Shown piece after piece: positions 21,336-32,681 of a stretch of 64,000 nucleotides of DNA. This DNA comes from Agrypnia vestita (taxonomy: Eukaryota; Arthropoda; Insecta; Trichoptera; Phryganeidae): positions 1 to 64,000 of the forward strand of contig JADDOH010010148.1 of assembly GCA_016648135.1 (NCBI GenBank). The letters are read 5' to 3'. Position 1 is the stretch's first letter. Each line of letters begins with the position of its first letter. A program made the translations under genes and the position numbers. The notes under the pieces are model-generated. The model ran no database searches and was not told the origin of the DNA. It worked only from the letters and a program-made list of their open reading frames with translations.

Positions 21336-21795
21336 GTGTTTATTTATTTATTTTGTTTTGGGAAAAGTTAACAGCAAAACAATCTTAAAAATTTTCCACT
21401 GAATTTAAAAATTTAATTTAACATACATTAATAGCGAATGGAGAGGGTGGAGGGGAATGTGGGACGGGAGTAGAAGGGAAGATATAATGTACAAATTAGT
21501 TTGGGTGCGGTAGTGTAGATATTGTTTGTTTTATGTTTCTTATTGTTGCGTTGAAAATGTCAATGTGGTGATAGTTTGTGTTAAATGAATTTGTGGATCT
21601 GTACATAAAGGAGTTTTGTTTTGAGTTGGTCTTACAAAAGGGGAGATGAAAAGTAGGTGAATGTCTGTTATTGCGAGTTGGGATGTGGTAAGATATTCGT
21701 TGAAGAAGTTCCGGACTATCAACTAGATTGTGTGTTATTTTGAATAGCATCACCGCGTCAGCTATGTTTCTTCGACGAGTTAGGGTCTGCATGTT
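21336..21795 (-). pseudogene. Jockey-like LINE 3' fragment
   Basis: The minus-strand frame 21792-21496 reads TLTRRRNIADAVMLFKITHN, LVDSPELLQRISYHIPTRN, then PFCKTNSKQNSFMYRST and IDIFNATI. This is the C-terminal end of jockey-type reverse transcriptase proteins (RR...D...LFK...+.D.PELL..I....P). A 3' UTR and AAATAAATAAA tail follow to about 21340. A diverged relative is at 35160-35600 (+). Confidence 0.7.
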
Positions 21796-22379
21796 AAAAA
21801 ACTTCGCAAATTTTAAAAATTTTAAAAACGTTTTTAAAAAGCCAAAGCTTTTTTAAAACGCATGTAATCTCAGAAAAAATATTATTCGACTTATTAAATA
21901 CTTACAGTTCCGTCTCTCTTCTGTCACACGGCGAGCAAAATCTATAATATATAGCGTGTCGTGAACGTAAAACGCTTAAGAAAAATTTAAAACTTATAAA
22001 AGGCTTCATTTAAAAGATGCTCGTATTGGCGTTTTAAAACCACTCTTTTAATGGCGGTTCTTTGAGGTCAGAGAAAAATCTGAATATGTAATTTTTCTGT
22101 ATTTTATTTTACTCTCGTTGTTTGACGTAATTAATTAATTTCCTTATCATACTTAATTCATAAATATATATGATATCCAATAACAAATGATATGAGAAAA
22201 TCTAATAACTTTATTTCAAATTATTTTTGATTAATTTCGGTACACCAACATTAGATCAAGTCTAAATGATGAAACACTTGATACCTAGCTATTGCTTTAA
22301 GCATAGGTATTATTTATAATAGTAAAATTGTTGCATATTCCATTGCTATTTGTCAATCGCGTATTACATCACACTAATA
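21796..22379. other. AT-rich non-coding stretch
   Basis: No gene that I can support. It includes the left flank of mariner copy 1. Confidence 0.45.
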
Positions 22380-23663
22380 TTAGGTCCTTACATATGAAAT
22401 TGGCGTTTAGTATGGGAGGAACATAAAGCCGATTTTTTTTTATTATAATATATTTATTTAATCAAAGTATGGACCATTACTATCTATGCACTTTTGCCAT
22501 CTCATAGGTAGTTCATCGATCCCTTTACTAAAAAAACCATTCGGACGGGAATCAATAAAATCTTTGAAGGCGGTTTGGACTGCCCCATCGGAGTTGAATT
22601 TTTTCCTTTGCAAGAAGTTATCCAAATTTCGAAAAAATGGTAATCTGTTGGGGCAAGGTCCGGAGAGTACGATGGATGTCTTAGACATTCCAATTGAAGC
22701 TCCTCTAATTTGGTAGCCGTCTGTTGTGCAGTGTGTGGTCTAGCGTTATCATGAAGCAGCAGTGGCCTAGAGCGATTAACCAGCCTCGGTTATTTAGCAG
22801 CTAGCTTTTCCATCATGGTTTGCAGTTGCTGACAATAGACATCTTCCGTAATCGTCTGGCCAGATTTAAGAAAGCTGTAGTGAACGACACCAGCACTAGT
22901 CCACCAAACGCTCACAAGTAACTTTTTTGGAGTCAATTTTCGCTTGGGGCATGGTTTGTCTGGTTCGGCAGGGTTCAGCCATTGCGATGAGCGCTTCCGA
23001 TTATCGTACAGGATCCACTTTTCATCACAGGTAATGATTCGATTTAAAATCCTTCATTATTGTGCCGGTTGAGTAATGCAACGCAGCAGTCAACGCGCGT
23101 TTGTTGATTTGCTTCACTCAATTCGTGAGGTACCCACCTTTCAAGCTTTTTCACCTTACCAATTTGCTTCAAGTAGATTAAAACAGTTTTATCACTAACA
23201 CCGCAGCCTGCAGCTAACTCGGATGTGGTTTGCGATGGATCCGCTTCCACAATAGCCTTCAATTCTTCATTATCAACTTTGGTCTCCGGCCGTCCACGGG
23301 GCTTGTTCTGCAGGTCGAAATTTCCAGAACGAAAACGTTGGAACCAAAAACGCACTGTGTTTTCTTTTGCGGCACCGTCGCCATACACATCATTAATCCT
23401 TCGAGCCGTTTCTGCAGCACTGGTGCCACGGTGGAACTCGTACTAGTAAATAACGCGATATTTCAAGTTTTTCATTTTGTAAACTGAGTGACGCAAAGAA
23501 AAAAATAATTGAGGAAAAAACAAATGAATTATAATTTTCAAAACACAAATACATGAGTAAATAGCTGTATAAATTTGGGTTTGGAATTCCTAACCAAAGA
23601 GAAGATATTTGAGATCAAATTTGCCAGTAAGGCAAAACGCCAATTTCATATGTAAGGACCTAA
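22380..23663 (-). pseudogene. Mariner (DD34D) transposon copy 1, inactivated
   Basis: The element is 1284 bp with inverted ends TTAGGTCCTTACATATGAAA and TTTCATATGTAAGGACCTAA, flanked by TA (22378-22379, 23664-23665). The minus strand encodes a mariner transposase: helix-turn-helix N-terminus (GRPETKVDNEELKAIVEADP), WVPHELSE linker, and catalytic motifs CDEKWI, HDNARPH and YSPDLAPTD. Breaks compared with copies 2 and 3: a stop replaces E in VIYEYEF, a 1-base loss after NNEG (near 23052), a stop replaces Q in AAKQPR, a 1-base loss at FFRNLDN, and P to S before YSPDLAP. The protein would resemble the cecropia subfamily. It cannot make transposase. Confidence 0.9.
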
Positions 23664-23883
23664 TATTAATGTTCCATCCATATTTGTTCGAAAATACCCA
23701 ACTTAATTACTTCCGTTCTAATATCTTACATAAAAATACAGTATAATATATGTTCTTTCTGGTAATTTTTATTAATGATAAGTTAATGAGCGAGATCTGA
23801 TCCCGGGATCATCAAAAATTTAATCCCAAAACCCTAATATTGCCATTTTTGCTAGAAATCTGATCCTCTTCATTCATACACAC

Positions 23884-24420
23884 TAGTGATGGGTCCGCTC
23901 TGTACTCACTACTACAATGTAGTACTACACTACATTGAAGTGCACACTTCACACGTTTTGAAGTGTAGTGTACACTACAAACTACAAACACCAAAGTTAT
24001 TGAAAGTATAAATTTCAAATAGTGCACTTCATTTCAAAGCGAACACTACAAAGTACATATGCTTCATTCATTTTTTACGTGAAATTTTTGGGAAGTTGAT
24101 GTAGTTAAACGAAGAAATCTCTGGAAACTGTAACAACCCCCCCCCCCAATGGTTTGAAAAAAAATTATTTGGGAACAAAAGAAAAAAAATATTAACTCAC
24201 ATTACTTCATTACTTCATTGCATTACACTTCACTTCATTAATAGTACAATTACTTCATTTTATTACTTCACTTCATTTACTTCACTTCATTTCGTAGTAC
24301 TACAATTACTTCACTTCAAGTAGTTTTTACTACAATTGTAGTGTACACTTTTAGTCTTCAAACTGGTGAACGTGTGTTTGTTGTAGTCTTCATTTTGAAA
24401 TGTAGTTTTCCCTTCGCTAA
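23884..24420. repeat. ACTTC/ACTTCATT-rich segment, possible hAT-type relic
   Basis: TAGTGATGGGTCCGC at 23884 resembles a hAT terminus. It is followed by many ACTTCATT, AGTGTACACT and ACTACAA motifs in both orientations up to about 24410. No matching right end (ACCCATCACTA) was found. Confidence 0.4.
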
Positions 24421-24423
24421 TAA

Positions 24424-24672
24424 ACACTTGTTTTTTATTTCTACTTATTTAATTTTTGTGAGACGCCTTGTGAGAGCATTACCAATCTAAGTATTTTACA
24501 TTCAACAACTTATAATTATTTTAAAAACTAGAACTGCAGTATAATTTTATGAGTGCAGTTTTCTGTATTTTGGCTATTCTAGATTCTAAGAAATTTTGTT
24601 CTACTAATGATAAACCCTCATAAGGCGAAACGCGTCTCAAAAATTAAATAAGCAGAACTAAAAAACTATTTT
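24424..24672. repeat. Inverted pair around a short spacer
   Basis: ACACTTGTTTTTTATTTCTA, CTTATTTAATTTTTGTGAGA and CGCCTTGTGAG at the left are matched by CTCATAAGGCG, CGTCTCAAAAATTAAATAAG at the right (24617-24672). The right copy also contains GAAACGCGTC, a degenerate trace of the hammerhead-like family. Confidence 0.6.
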
Positions 24673-25324
24673 GTTTTTATTTTTCTATATATGATTATGA
24701 AGTTCTATAAACCTACCTCTGTAAATTGTGTAAATTTCCCTTCTTTTGAATATAAGAATTCTCACATCTTTCTTCGATTACGTTTCTGTATTTTTACTAT
24801 CACTTGAACGTGTGGAACTGTTTTGGCCCCAGCCGCATTCTATCCAAATTTTTATTCAAATTATAATTCACGGTATCTGGAAAATTTATCAAATTCAATT
24901 AGTCCGAACGTATTCGCCGACGATAGGTAATAATTACACGCGGGGCAAATTTGAATAATTAAGTAATGTACACTGAAATTTCACGGCTCAAAAACCTGAA
25001 ATCTAAATCGGAATCGATGTAAGTGCCCATTAATGAACAGAATAAATAATATGCGCCCCTCCGCCCGATCAATTGCGCCTTTTTATTCTACCATCGGATT
25101 AAATTGAAAAAAATGTAAATTTGAGCTGTCCGGTATCCTAAGCGGTCCGGAAAATTGCTTTCGTAATTGATTTGATCAAAATTATTTTCATTGCATGCAT
25201 ACGTGCACATGTAAGTAATCGGAATATCTGTATTTGGCTTAATACTTACTATTTTTACAAACCTAACCTATCTTCATTCATTCTAATATACTTTGCTATT
25301 AAGCCTTTATAATATAATATGCTA

Positions 25325-25563
25325 TTCAGAATATTTTGAGTTTGTTCAAATCTTTCAGAACAGTGCTGGATTTATGTCACAGGGACATTATTAATCAATT
25401 AGTGTATATTATAGATATCTCACAGAGACGAAACTGTATTAATTATGGGAAAAAAATCAAAATTCCGTAAAAAATCAATGTAGATTTTCTCATTAATAAT
25501 GTCTCTGTGACATAAATCCAGCACTGTTCTGAAAGATTTGAACAAACTCAAAATATTCTGAAT
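25325..25563. repeat. Inverted repeat with about 70-bp arms
   Basis: TTCAGAATATTTTGAGTTTG, TTCAAATCTTTCAGAACAGT, GCTGGATTTATGTCACAG at the left return almost unchanged in reverse complement at 25493-25563. The loop carries part of repeat family R in reverse (ATATTATAGATATCTCACAG, AGACGAAACTGTATTAATTA). Confidence 0.85.
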
Positions 25564-25820
25564 TGTAAGTACTGGTAAAAAAAAAGGAATTTAACAAAAA
25601 TTGGAAATAATATTTCCTGGCGTATCCTGGTGTAATGCAAGTATTCGGATGAATTTCATTACACACAATAAAGTATATTGCTCTCAAAATTCCGTAAAAA
25701 ATCAATGTAGATTTTCTCATTAGCGACATCTGTGGGGATTTAGGGGAATTAAAATGGCTTTGTACAGGCCGCATGGAAAAGGCGCTTACAACTCATATAT
25801 GAAAGCTTTCCACGCAATTT

Positions 25821-25992
25821 GAACATATATACAACTTCCAAAAAATGAATAAGCATGGTATATTCTATCATGGGTGGAAATGGCGAATGTTACAATTGTG
25901 TAAAGTAATCACTTAAGCCAACCATAAAAAGACAGGTCATAAGTCCTGTGTACACCCAAATGACTTCTATACCTACTTTCCCATAATTAATA
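25821..25992 (+). repeat. Repeat family R, copy 1
   Basis: ACTTCCAAAAAATGAATAAG, GGTATATTCTATCATG, GGAAATGGCGAATGTTACA, then CACTTAAGCCAACCATA and CCTACTTTCCCATAA. Shared with copies at 52931-53202, 54430-54605 and 62873-62973. No coding frame; class unknown. Confidence 0.7.
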
Positions 25993-26000
25993 TGCTATAA

Positions 26001-27382
26001 CTATATCATGCCCTCGGAATATCAAAATATCACCTGACTTTTGGAATACATTCCTATCATCACTTATAAACATCCACGTCCCAGCAAGAGCTTCTAGAAC
26101 ACAATGCCACTTCCATATTCCTGTTGCTCGTACCAACTCCGGATTACGATCACCCATAGTGAGAATGTGCTGAGTCTATAACGATTTATTCACCGATAAT
26201 GACATCTATCATTAGTCTCTATACCACCTAAGATTACAAATGAAAATAATTCTGCGTCGCAACATTGAATTAAAACTTGACTAATAATTAAATATTGATT
26301 CAATGCTGCGATGCTAGATATAAATAAAGTTAGACTTACCTTAATATGTTATATTTAATGTTGGTATTTAATTTATTATGTTTTATTCATTGCTCTTACT
26401 ACTTGTGTCTTTCATTTTAATTTACTTATATCTATTATATATTACTTCAAAATTATTTTTATGTGAAATATGCTAGGATATAAGTTAATAAGTTCATTAC
26501 TATCTATTTACACTCTCATTTATATTTAAAATTTATTTTATTATATCTGTTATTACGTCCAAACAAATAAGTAAAAAAATACATCAACATTGAGCTTTTT
26601 TTTAAATTTCTTTCGCAAAGTTTAACGCCCGTAAGGTAAAAAATCTTTACTTGCATTACATACTTATTTACCATAGTAGAATATACCCCAAAGGCTTTCT
26701 TTGTAGCTTCCGCTCTCCACGTGTGACCCTTTGCCTTTGAACAGAGGCATAATAATAGGCCTTCTCCAATTTAATTGTTTCTGTCTCTTCTCTAAAAATT
26801 TGTTGATGAGTCTATGGAGCCCACAATAGAACTAATTGGCCACCTTACTTACTGCACTCAGCAGCAACACTGTCGTATTTCCGTGTTTTTTTATTTATTC
26901 TATACTTACATTTTCGATATTCTCATACGTAACTTCAACTGCTTGCCCGTAAAACATTAAAACGGTAAATCATAACGGTTGTGCAATGACTATCGCATCT
27001 CAATCGATTAGTGTTTGCGATTAAAATCATATTATCTAATTGTGAAACAAAAAGTGATATGTATGTACATCCTTTTGAGGCAATACGGTATACTCCAATA
27101 CATTTACAATTGAAGAGTTGAGTTTCCGCATGACCTAAGACATTTTTTGTGTATTAACAGAGCTCGCGTTTTCATGTTTTCTTTTAAAATATATCAACAG
27201 CAAAGAACTGCAAAGTTCGTGGTTTGTTATTTTATCTGCTACTTAAATAATATTTATTATTGGCCGATTGATGTTGCTAGGCCCTGCGGTGACTATCTTG
27301 TAGTTGTATGCGTAATGCCAGCCTCATTGGGCTGTGCTTTGTTTATACGCTAACAAACATTTTATATTTTTGCATGTAGGTG
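26001..27382. other. Non-coding stretch
   Basis: No gene, element end or structured RNA that I can support. Confidence 0.5.
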
Positions 27383-27385
27383 TTA

Positions 27386-28180
27386 AGCCATGTATTCACT
27401 AGGGGACAAATTGTCCCTCAACATCACGCGCGGCGTAGAGTCTACGTGACGTTGCAACGTCGCGCACTGTTTCGCGACGTCGCGCACAACATAGCGGGGC
27501 ATTTTTACGTGCCGCGGCAATGTTGCCATGCGCACGGTACCCGAGCAAGCTCACGGCGACATCGAGCTGCGCATCAGTACCACGTGGTATGTTTGCAAGT
27601 GAATGCGCATGCGCTGTATCCGTCAACATGACATTAATGTGGGGAAACTAAATTGTTCTCCAACTCATCGCGCTCTACCAAAGCCGTACAATTTTGTGGG
27701 ACACTTCAAACCGTGAATATAAAAATAAAATGATGTGAGGGCCAACAGCGTTCCTTAATATTGTTTTGCTTGGCTATGGAAGGCCCGATTATTTGTAATA
27801 AATTGTCAAAATCTGTTGTTGTCATTCAAGTGAAATTGACAAAAGATCCATCAGACATTCGAAGATCGCATAGAATATCCATCCTTCTTTCTCTTTGCAG
27901 TAAATAATTTCGCACCCACCACCTTTTTCTCCTCTTAGGTTTCGATAAACTCGAAATAGATACGCAGCTGTCACCATAACCTCATCGGGCGGCAAGTGTA
28001 AATAGATACCCAGCTGTCATCATAACTTCATCGGACGACATTTCCGTGACAAGCGATATGCGAGTCCCGGTGTGTACACGTCAAATGACCGCTTCATTGT
28101 CCCCGAAACATGAGCGTAGATGTAGATGCGACATGCCGCGCGGAATGTTTCGCGATTTGTCCCCTAGTGAATACATGGCT
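27386..28180. mobile_element. Harbinger-type non-autonomous element
   Basis: The inverted ends AGCCATGTATTCACTAGGGG / CCCCTAGTGAATACATGGCT run on into GACAAAT, and TTA flanks both sides (27383-27385 and 28181-28183). A TTA/TAA target duplication is the rule for PIF/Harbinger. The interior is GC-rich near the left end (CGCG and GCGCGACGT blocks). No intact transposase was recognised. The open frame that runs out of the right end into flanking DNA is probably chance. Confidence 0.7.
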
Positions 28181-28254
28181 TTATACTTAAATTATAGAAG
28201 TAAAAATGTTAATAAATTGTTATTAAATCATCATTATCATCTTCATCTCCTTAT

Positions 28255-28510
28255 CCTAGTAGAGTCGGGCGCCCAAAGACTCGACAAAGTGTTTTCACAT
28301 TTCATATTCCCCTGTCTTGCGCTGCTTCTGCATGAGTCAACCAGTCTAGTCCCATTCTGTTTTCATACAAATATTTCTGTTGCTCCTCCCTGCTTAATCT
28401 GGGGCGACCCACCAGCCCGTCTTCCTTCCGGGGTTGGCAGGAGGATTCTTATTGGTATTCGTTCCTCTGGCATTCTTAGCACGTGTCCAAGCCACCTCAT
28501 TTGTGATTTT
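28255..28510 (-). pseudogene. LINE C-terminal relic
   Basis: The minus strand reads MRWLGHVLRMPEERIPIRIL then LPTPEGRRAGGSPQIKQ, matching the WLGHV-RM....RR-GRP..RW block near the end of many LINE polyproteins. Downstream the frame is broken. Confidence 0.65.
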
Positions 28511-29209
28511 TCTATGTGTAGGAGTAGGAGTTCTTATATTATATATGAGTTTATTTTGAGAAGATGACAAATTTTTCTGTAAAAATTCATTTCAATCTAA
28601 CTTACAATGAGGGCACGGACAGTTTTAAAAACAAACAAATTAACGTTTTTATTACCTACATACACCTTTGACGTCAGTCACAACGTGTTTTAATTATTTT
28701 ATTTCTTCTTGCGTATAATTTGAATTATTTTTTACTTAGTTATATTTCAAGTTAAGTCAAGTTTACATAATAAATAAAAATTTATTTTAATTAAACAAAA
28801 TAATTTTGTACCAAATGCAATTTTATGACTTGGGAGCTTTCTAAAAGTCGCTCTTCAATTGTAACGCGATTCTTCAAATTCGTTTCTCTGTAAATGTTCT
28901 TGCATTAACAATTTTACTACTCTTCATTTAATTGCCTGGGAATATGGCAGGTGGTTGTGTTCCATGCTAAGTACCCATTCTCCTTAATTGAATTGTAATG
29001 TTATCACTCGGATATTTAATTGTTAATTAATCTTTGGATTGAAATTGCTTTTTTACTGCGGACGCGCAGAAAGCGGTAACCAGCGTTATATATATAAGTA
29101 ATATATGGGATCCATTTATTTAATTTATTTAAGCCTGTGTAGAACAATAGAATCCCGGCATATAACACGAGAGACAGTAAAATGGTAAATAGAAATATAC
29201 CAACGTTCA

Positions 29210-29560
29210 ATACGACTTTTGGCCAAAGAAGCTATATCTATTTTGCAACAAAACTCTGCAACATCCTTCTTACAACCTTCAAAAATATTGATAAGATTGA
29301 CGAGTTCAAAAAAAAGATAAAAATATGGCTAAAATAAGTTGATGCAGATAAATTAAAAGGAGTATTAAAAACGATGTACAAATTTTAAATATAGAAATGA
29401 AATAGGTATAAACAAGTCCGCTTCAGCACAGGAACCCCTAGTGAGGAGAACTAAGAACACAAATATCAACAATAACATTGTACATACATACTATTGTATT
29501 AAATATGTTAAATTGTATTTGAATAGAACTTAATAAAAAAAATTAAAAAATAAAAATATA
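29210..29560 (+). pseudogene. LINE 3' fragment, copy b
   Basis: AAAATATTGATAAGATTGAC, GAGTTCAAAAAAAAG, ATGGCTAAA.TAAGTTGATG and the 3' UTR GTCCGCTTCAGCACAGGAAC, CCCTAGTGAGGAGAAC match the fragment at 8060-8540. The A-rich end is AATAGAACTTAATAAAAAAA. The coding part is frame-broken. Confidence 0.6.
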
Positions 29561-29719
29561 TTGCAGGCTAAAAATGTGAAAGAAAAAATGAAGAGGACGA
29601 TGTTAAACTCGATAGAGCAGCTAGATCAAGGATACTTTTTGCTTTCTAAGAGAAACGCATTTCTCTTCCTTTTCAGTATTACTCCAGCACTGGATATCTA
29701 AGGCAGATAAATATGTCAA

Positions 29720-30000
29720 TGAAGATAGTATATATCTACGCTTCTTTCCAAACTTCTGCGCCCCGCTGGTTTTGTGTTCAGTGATGACTACCGCGCGTGC
29801 ATGCGTGCGTGTACGCGGGCATTTGTGTAAGGGTGTGTCGGTCGCGGGAAACTGTACGAAAGGACGCTGACATTCTAAGCTTACTCGGGAAGACGTTCGA
29901 TCGCGGGAGAAACCTATCGTTGTATATTGTTGTATTCTACTAGAATAAACGTGAACTCTGTGAATGTGAATCTGAATGACGCCGACGTTTTATTGGTAAT
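29720..30000 (+). other. Possible LTR-like remnant
   Basis: A GC-richer segment with CGTGCGTGTACGCGGGC ends in AGAATAAACGTGAACTCTG and GACGCCGACGTTTTATTGGT. This could be the R-U5 end of an LTR with a polyadenylation signal, but no second LTR or gag/pol is in the window. Confidence 0.25.
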
Positions 30001-30010
30001 ACCAGATCCT

Positions 30011-30411
30011 CGCACAAAATAATAAACACCACAACTTTTATGATAACCGTTTGGTTATCCTTTCCAAAAACAACAAAAACTAAAATAAAATCTACGGTGC
30101 TATTTAAAAAAATTGTTCTACAAAATAATAGAACACCCCCTTTAGACCCCGCCCCCTCTCACTCTCTCTCGTTAGATTTCTGAATTGTTTAGTAGGATAA
30201 TCAGTGCAGTAGGGTGATCAATATTGGTGAAAGTTTAAGAATACTATGGTTGGGGTGTATAGTGTTGTGAATAAGTAGTGTAGTGTTGGTCCTGACGAAG
30301 AGATTGGTGCGTCTCGAAACCGGTAAACCTTAAATCTGGTAGTGGTTTTTACTAAGTTAACTAACATTCTGTTATTATGTCTAACCACAAAGTTAATGCT
30401 TTATATATTAA
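30011..30411 (+). ncRNA. Hammerhead-like element, copy b (motif 9)
   Basis: The core at 30288-30329 reads GGTC, CTGACGA, extra A, hairpin GAGA/TCTC, GAAACCGGTA, AACC. The last block pairs with GGTC except for one G-to-A change relative to the copy at 59208-59249. The segment 30120-30370 is homologous to 59030-59285 throughout (TTTAGACCCCGCCCCC, AATACTATGGTTG, AGTGTTGTGAAT, TCTGGTAGTGGTTTTTAC). The 3' end TCTAACCACAAAGTTAATGC is the reverse complement of the 5' end of that other copy. Confidence 0.5.
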
Positions 30412-30925
30412 CTAGCTGTGCCAGCGCGGCTTCGCACGCGTAGATTTTTAGTACACTGTTTGGATCGTCATAGAACTTTCTGCGAACATTCTCCTTTCAA
30501 CTTTCAACTTCAAACAACTTTCAAGAAATTTATTGAATGCACAGGAACCTTCTAGACGCACCGACACATTCCGCCACTCAGTTTAGAACCTTATAGAACT
30601 TTCGGGAATTTTCTAGAACCCTCTCCTTCCAGAACTTTCTAGAGCAGGTTTTTTCGGAACCTTCTAGACTCACCGACACAGTTGGCGCGCCTATTATGAC
30701 ACAATCTGAAGCATTTGCGGCCTTCCCGTAACAAAACAATGTGCTAGAAAGCACATTTTCGTCACCCACTCCCACCCACGCACAGCCACCCCCACCAAAC
30801 TCGCACATTTTCAGTGGGACACCAAGGGCTATCCACCACCATAACCACCGGTGGGTGGTTGTGGCTGGTTGTGGCGAAAACTTGGCGGGTAGGGAAACAC
30901 GGGTTTCTTTATATATATATATTGA
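30412..30925 (-). mobile_element. Non-autonomous Helitron, copy 2
   Basis: Read on the minus strand it begins TCAATATATATATATAAAG after an A and ends GTGCGAAGCCGCGCTGGCAC, AGCTAG, then T. It matches copy 1 (8703-9206) along its length, including GGTGGTGGATAGCCCTTGG and GTGGCGGAATGTGTCGGTG. Its 3' end abuts the hammerhead-like element at 30011-30411. No Rep/helicase coding. Confidence 0.8.
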
Positions 30926-31389
30926 TAATATTAATAATGTTCTACAAAATTATTTCTGCAATAGCTATCTTGTTTCCATCAATCAGGTACACAAATAATA
31001 GCTTTGTTTGTAAATATAATATATCTCTCTTTCAATACGCTTAATTATTATTGAAGTTGATCAGTCGCGCAAACCATGTTTATAATATAATTGCTTAATG
31101 GCTATAGTTACCTATGCGATATCCGCCGCACATCTGAAATATAATATAAATGAGAATATAACCAAGTATAAAAATGCACCTAATTGCATGATGTGTACAC
31201 AAACATAATGGGGCATTGGTCGCAAACAGATTATGTTTTGTGCAAGCTGATAGTCATAAAACAGCCATGCTCATAAAATATCTATGGGTTATTTGAGATG
31301 TGGATAAGTGGCGGAGGGCGCTCATCTGACGTTGGTGATAGTTTAAATATCGCAATCCCATAAAAAGTATAATAAGTCAAATTATCTTT
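30926..31389. other. Non-coding stretch
   Basis: No gene or element that I can support. Confidence 0.45.
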
Positions 31390-31895
31390 AATTTCATGCA
31401 TAATTTTAAAGTACCTAACCGTAGGACCCGCCAAAACATGCTGTTTTATTGTGACAATTTGGACACAAACTATCGTTCAAATTCTAGCATACCTCGGATG
31501 CACAAACTGGGCAATGAACTACCTACATATGTCGACATTTTAAATCTATCTCTCTCAAAATTTAAAAAATCATTATATGATCATTTCTTTTCAAAATATT
31601 AAATTTTTATATAATGTCTTAAATTTTTTATATATACCTGGCTATTCAAATTTAATATTGCTATATTATCGGTGAGTAAAAATTTCTGAGATCACTACTT
31701 TACACTTTTTTGCATATATACTTTTTCTACATATATGTCTAACCTCATTATGTTTAAACTATGTATATATACTTTTTTACATTTATACCCTTTATTTTTC
31801 TTTTACATTTAATCGTTTGTTGTATTTTAATTATGTATAAACCTTTTGTAAAAGGCTATTAAGCCGTGTAATTAATAAAATAAATAAATAATTTT
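31390..31895 (+). pseudogene. Jockey/CR1-like LINE 3' fragment with tail
   Basis: The frame reads FKVPNRRTRQNMLFYCDN, NYRSNSSIPRMHKLGNELP, then VDILNLSLSKFKKSLYDHF, the usual R...F.......NS...RM...N.....D+F..S...FK..+ ending of these proteins. The 3' UTR ends AAAAGGCTATTAAGCCGTGT then AATAAAATAAATAAATAA. Confidence 0.7.
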
Positions 31896-32366
31896 GGAAT
31901 GGCGTAGAGTACTTTATATATGTTTCTTCCTTAAAATGATATTCATTCAGTGACAAGGAATCTAAAATAAAGGTTGCGGATTACTGCAGCAAAGTTCGCG
32001 TCAAATAAACAGTCATTTTTTTGAGATATTAAAAAAATCTAATCTCAAGGCATGCCTGTAAACCTAAATAAAATGTTAAATTATAGCATATAAAATGTTA
32101 TTGATTGAGTTTAGAGATTAATTATAAAAATTGTCATTAATTTTGCAACGGCTAATCGATTAAAATATGAAAGGAAGACAAAAAAATTGTTCATTAGTTT
32201 TTAATATTAAAAACCTTCTAAATACACCCAATTAAAAGTTGTTGGTCCATATTCAAGCATTTATTTATTACTTCAGATTAGTGTAATTGTGTGCCTGTTT
32301 CATTGAAATATAGCATTATTTGAATTGACGGCATAGACTGGTTAACCAGTGCAAAACATTTTATTG

Positions 32367-32681
32367 TTAAACAAAAATTATTTCCCCTTTATTCTGTCTA
32401 GAGCAGACTTGTATTAGGAGAGACAAAAAGAGGGAAAAATAACTCGTAATTCTACCACAGGTCTCTAACTTTGAGTCTTGTGCCATGCTCTCATATATGC
32501 TATGCCTGCCTATCGTTTTTGTGTCCAACTTTGGCTTTGACTGCTCACGAATCCAATAGGTTTTATCACCTGTCCTGTCCTTGCAATACGACCAGCACAG
32601 TTCCTCTTCAGTTTGTCGATGGTCTGGAAAATTTCTAAGAATATAAACTACAGCAAAAAATATACCAAACAAGATAATCAA
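32367..32681 (-). pseudogene. Possible LINE C-terminal relic
   Basis: The minus-strand frame contains KTYWIREQSKPKLDTKTIGR and ESMAQDSKLET, preceded by CWSYCKDRTGD; a shifted frame gives KLKRNCAGRIARTGD. Together they resemble the AGH+AR...W......W.P....GRP......AQDR..W ending of some LINE proteins. The hydrophobic start of the frame is probably unrelated. Confidence 0.4.

Noticed and set aside
27380..27640. Overlapping open frames on both strands in a GC-rich stretch
   Set aside because: They lie inside the left end of a Harbinger-type element and have no recognisable domain. GC-rich sequence has few stops by chance.
28046..28567. 173-codon open frame
   Set aside because: It crosses the right end of the Harbinger-type element and runs antisense through a LINE relic, so it is not a real gene.
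29720..30000. Solo LTR
   Set aside because: Only one end-like signal and no duplication or second LTR, so kept as a low-confidence remnant rather than a finding.
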